This document shows, in pieces, positions 63,894 through 64,000 of a stretch of 64,000 bases of DNA. The translations under genes were made by a program, and so were the position numbers. The DNA is from Bufo bufo (lineage: Eukaryota > Chordata > Amphibia > Anura > Bufonidae): contig NC_053395.1 of the NCBI RefSeq assembly GCF_905171765.1, positions 186,561,577-186,625,576 on the forward strand. The letters run 5' to 3'. A model generated the notes under the pieces. That model searched no databases and had not been told where the DNA came from. It saw nothing but the letters and a program-made list of their open reading frames with translations. Position 1 is the first letter of the stretch. Every line of letters begins with the position of its first letter.

Positions 63894-64000
63894 CAAACAC
63901 CAGAGCATTTTAGGACTCCACTTGCCTGTTGATTGAGCCGCAAAGTGTCTAGATCACGTAATTAATTTGGTGCTCTTTGCTTTATAAACCCGTCCAATAT
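63894..64000. other. Window end, no feature
   Basis: Nothing is supported in the last 107 bases. Confidence 0.4.

Noticed and set aside
1..64000. A novel gene system such as a defence locus or biosynthetic cluster
   Set aside because: Apart from transposases and LINE reverse transcriptase remnants, no set of linked intact genes exists in the window.

Overview
The window looks like anuran (frog or toad) intergenic or intronic DNA, almost entirely built from transposable elements. The evidence is the mix of repeats: an L2-type LINE ending in a (TAA)n tail, an L1 3' fragment, several Tc1/mariner lineages, TTAAAGGRR-type (T2/Kolobok-like) MITEs of the kind described in Xenopus, and dozens of short TIR elements flanked by 3-bp TWA duplications as in PIF/Harbinger. 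A neobatrachian host is my inference from the overall repeat flavour; I cannot name a species. No rRNA, tRNA, CRISPR or bacterial-style operon is present.

Layout. 1-1.5 kb: 3' half of an L2 LINE. 1.5-11.2 kb: TTAA-type and TWA-type non-autonomous DNA elements, several sharing one target site. 11.3-13.5 kb: two decayed Tc1 elements side by side. 13.8-15 kb: a large fold-back nested in another TTAA element. 16-31 kb: more MITEs, a solo-LTR-like insertion in a MITE, a degenerate reverse-strand Tc1 and some featureless stretches. 32.1-34.0 kb: a reverse-strand Tc1 split by a nearly perfect hAT palindrome. 35.9-38.7 kb: a hAT-like element carrying two minisatellites, one with about 52 copies of a G-rich 26-bp unit. 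39.5-41.2 kb: chained and nested TWA MITEs. 41.3-45.3 kb: an L1 3' fragment interrupted by three separate transposons, one of them an intact Tc1/mariner element with a DD36E transposase (344 aa). 46.7-55.9 kb: more MITEs, including a run of three sharing TAA junctions. 56.7-57.0 kb: a CpG-rich, promoter-like stretch with a possible first exon on the minus strand. 59.0-63.9 kb: a 4.8-kb TTAA-flanked element with internal tandem units, an unidentified 553-bp insertion and a decayed Tc1 with DD35E spacing.

The only intact protein gene I can support is the DD36E transposase at 44058-45092. The only hint of a host gene is the CpG-rich promoter candidate near 56.8 kb. If real, it would be transcribed leftward and most of this window would be its first intron. 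Most long open frames are artefacts of repeats: palindromic MITEs that read similarly on both strands, and a 26-bp tandem repeat that lacks stops in all three minus frames. The interest lies in how the elements are stacked: target-site sharing, clean nesting that restores the host frame, and Tc1 lineages of different ages.
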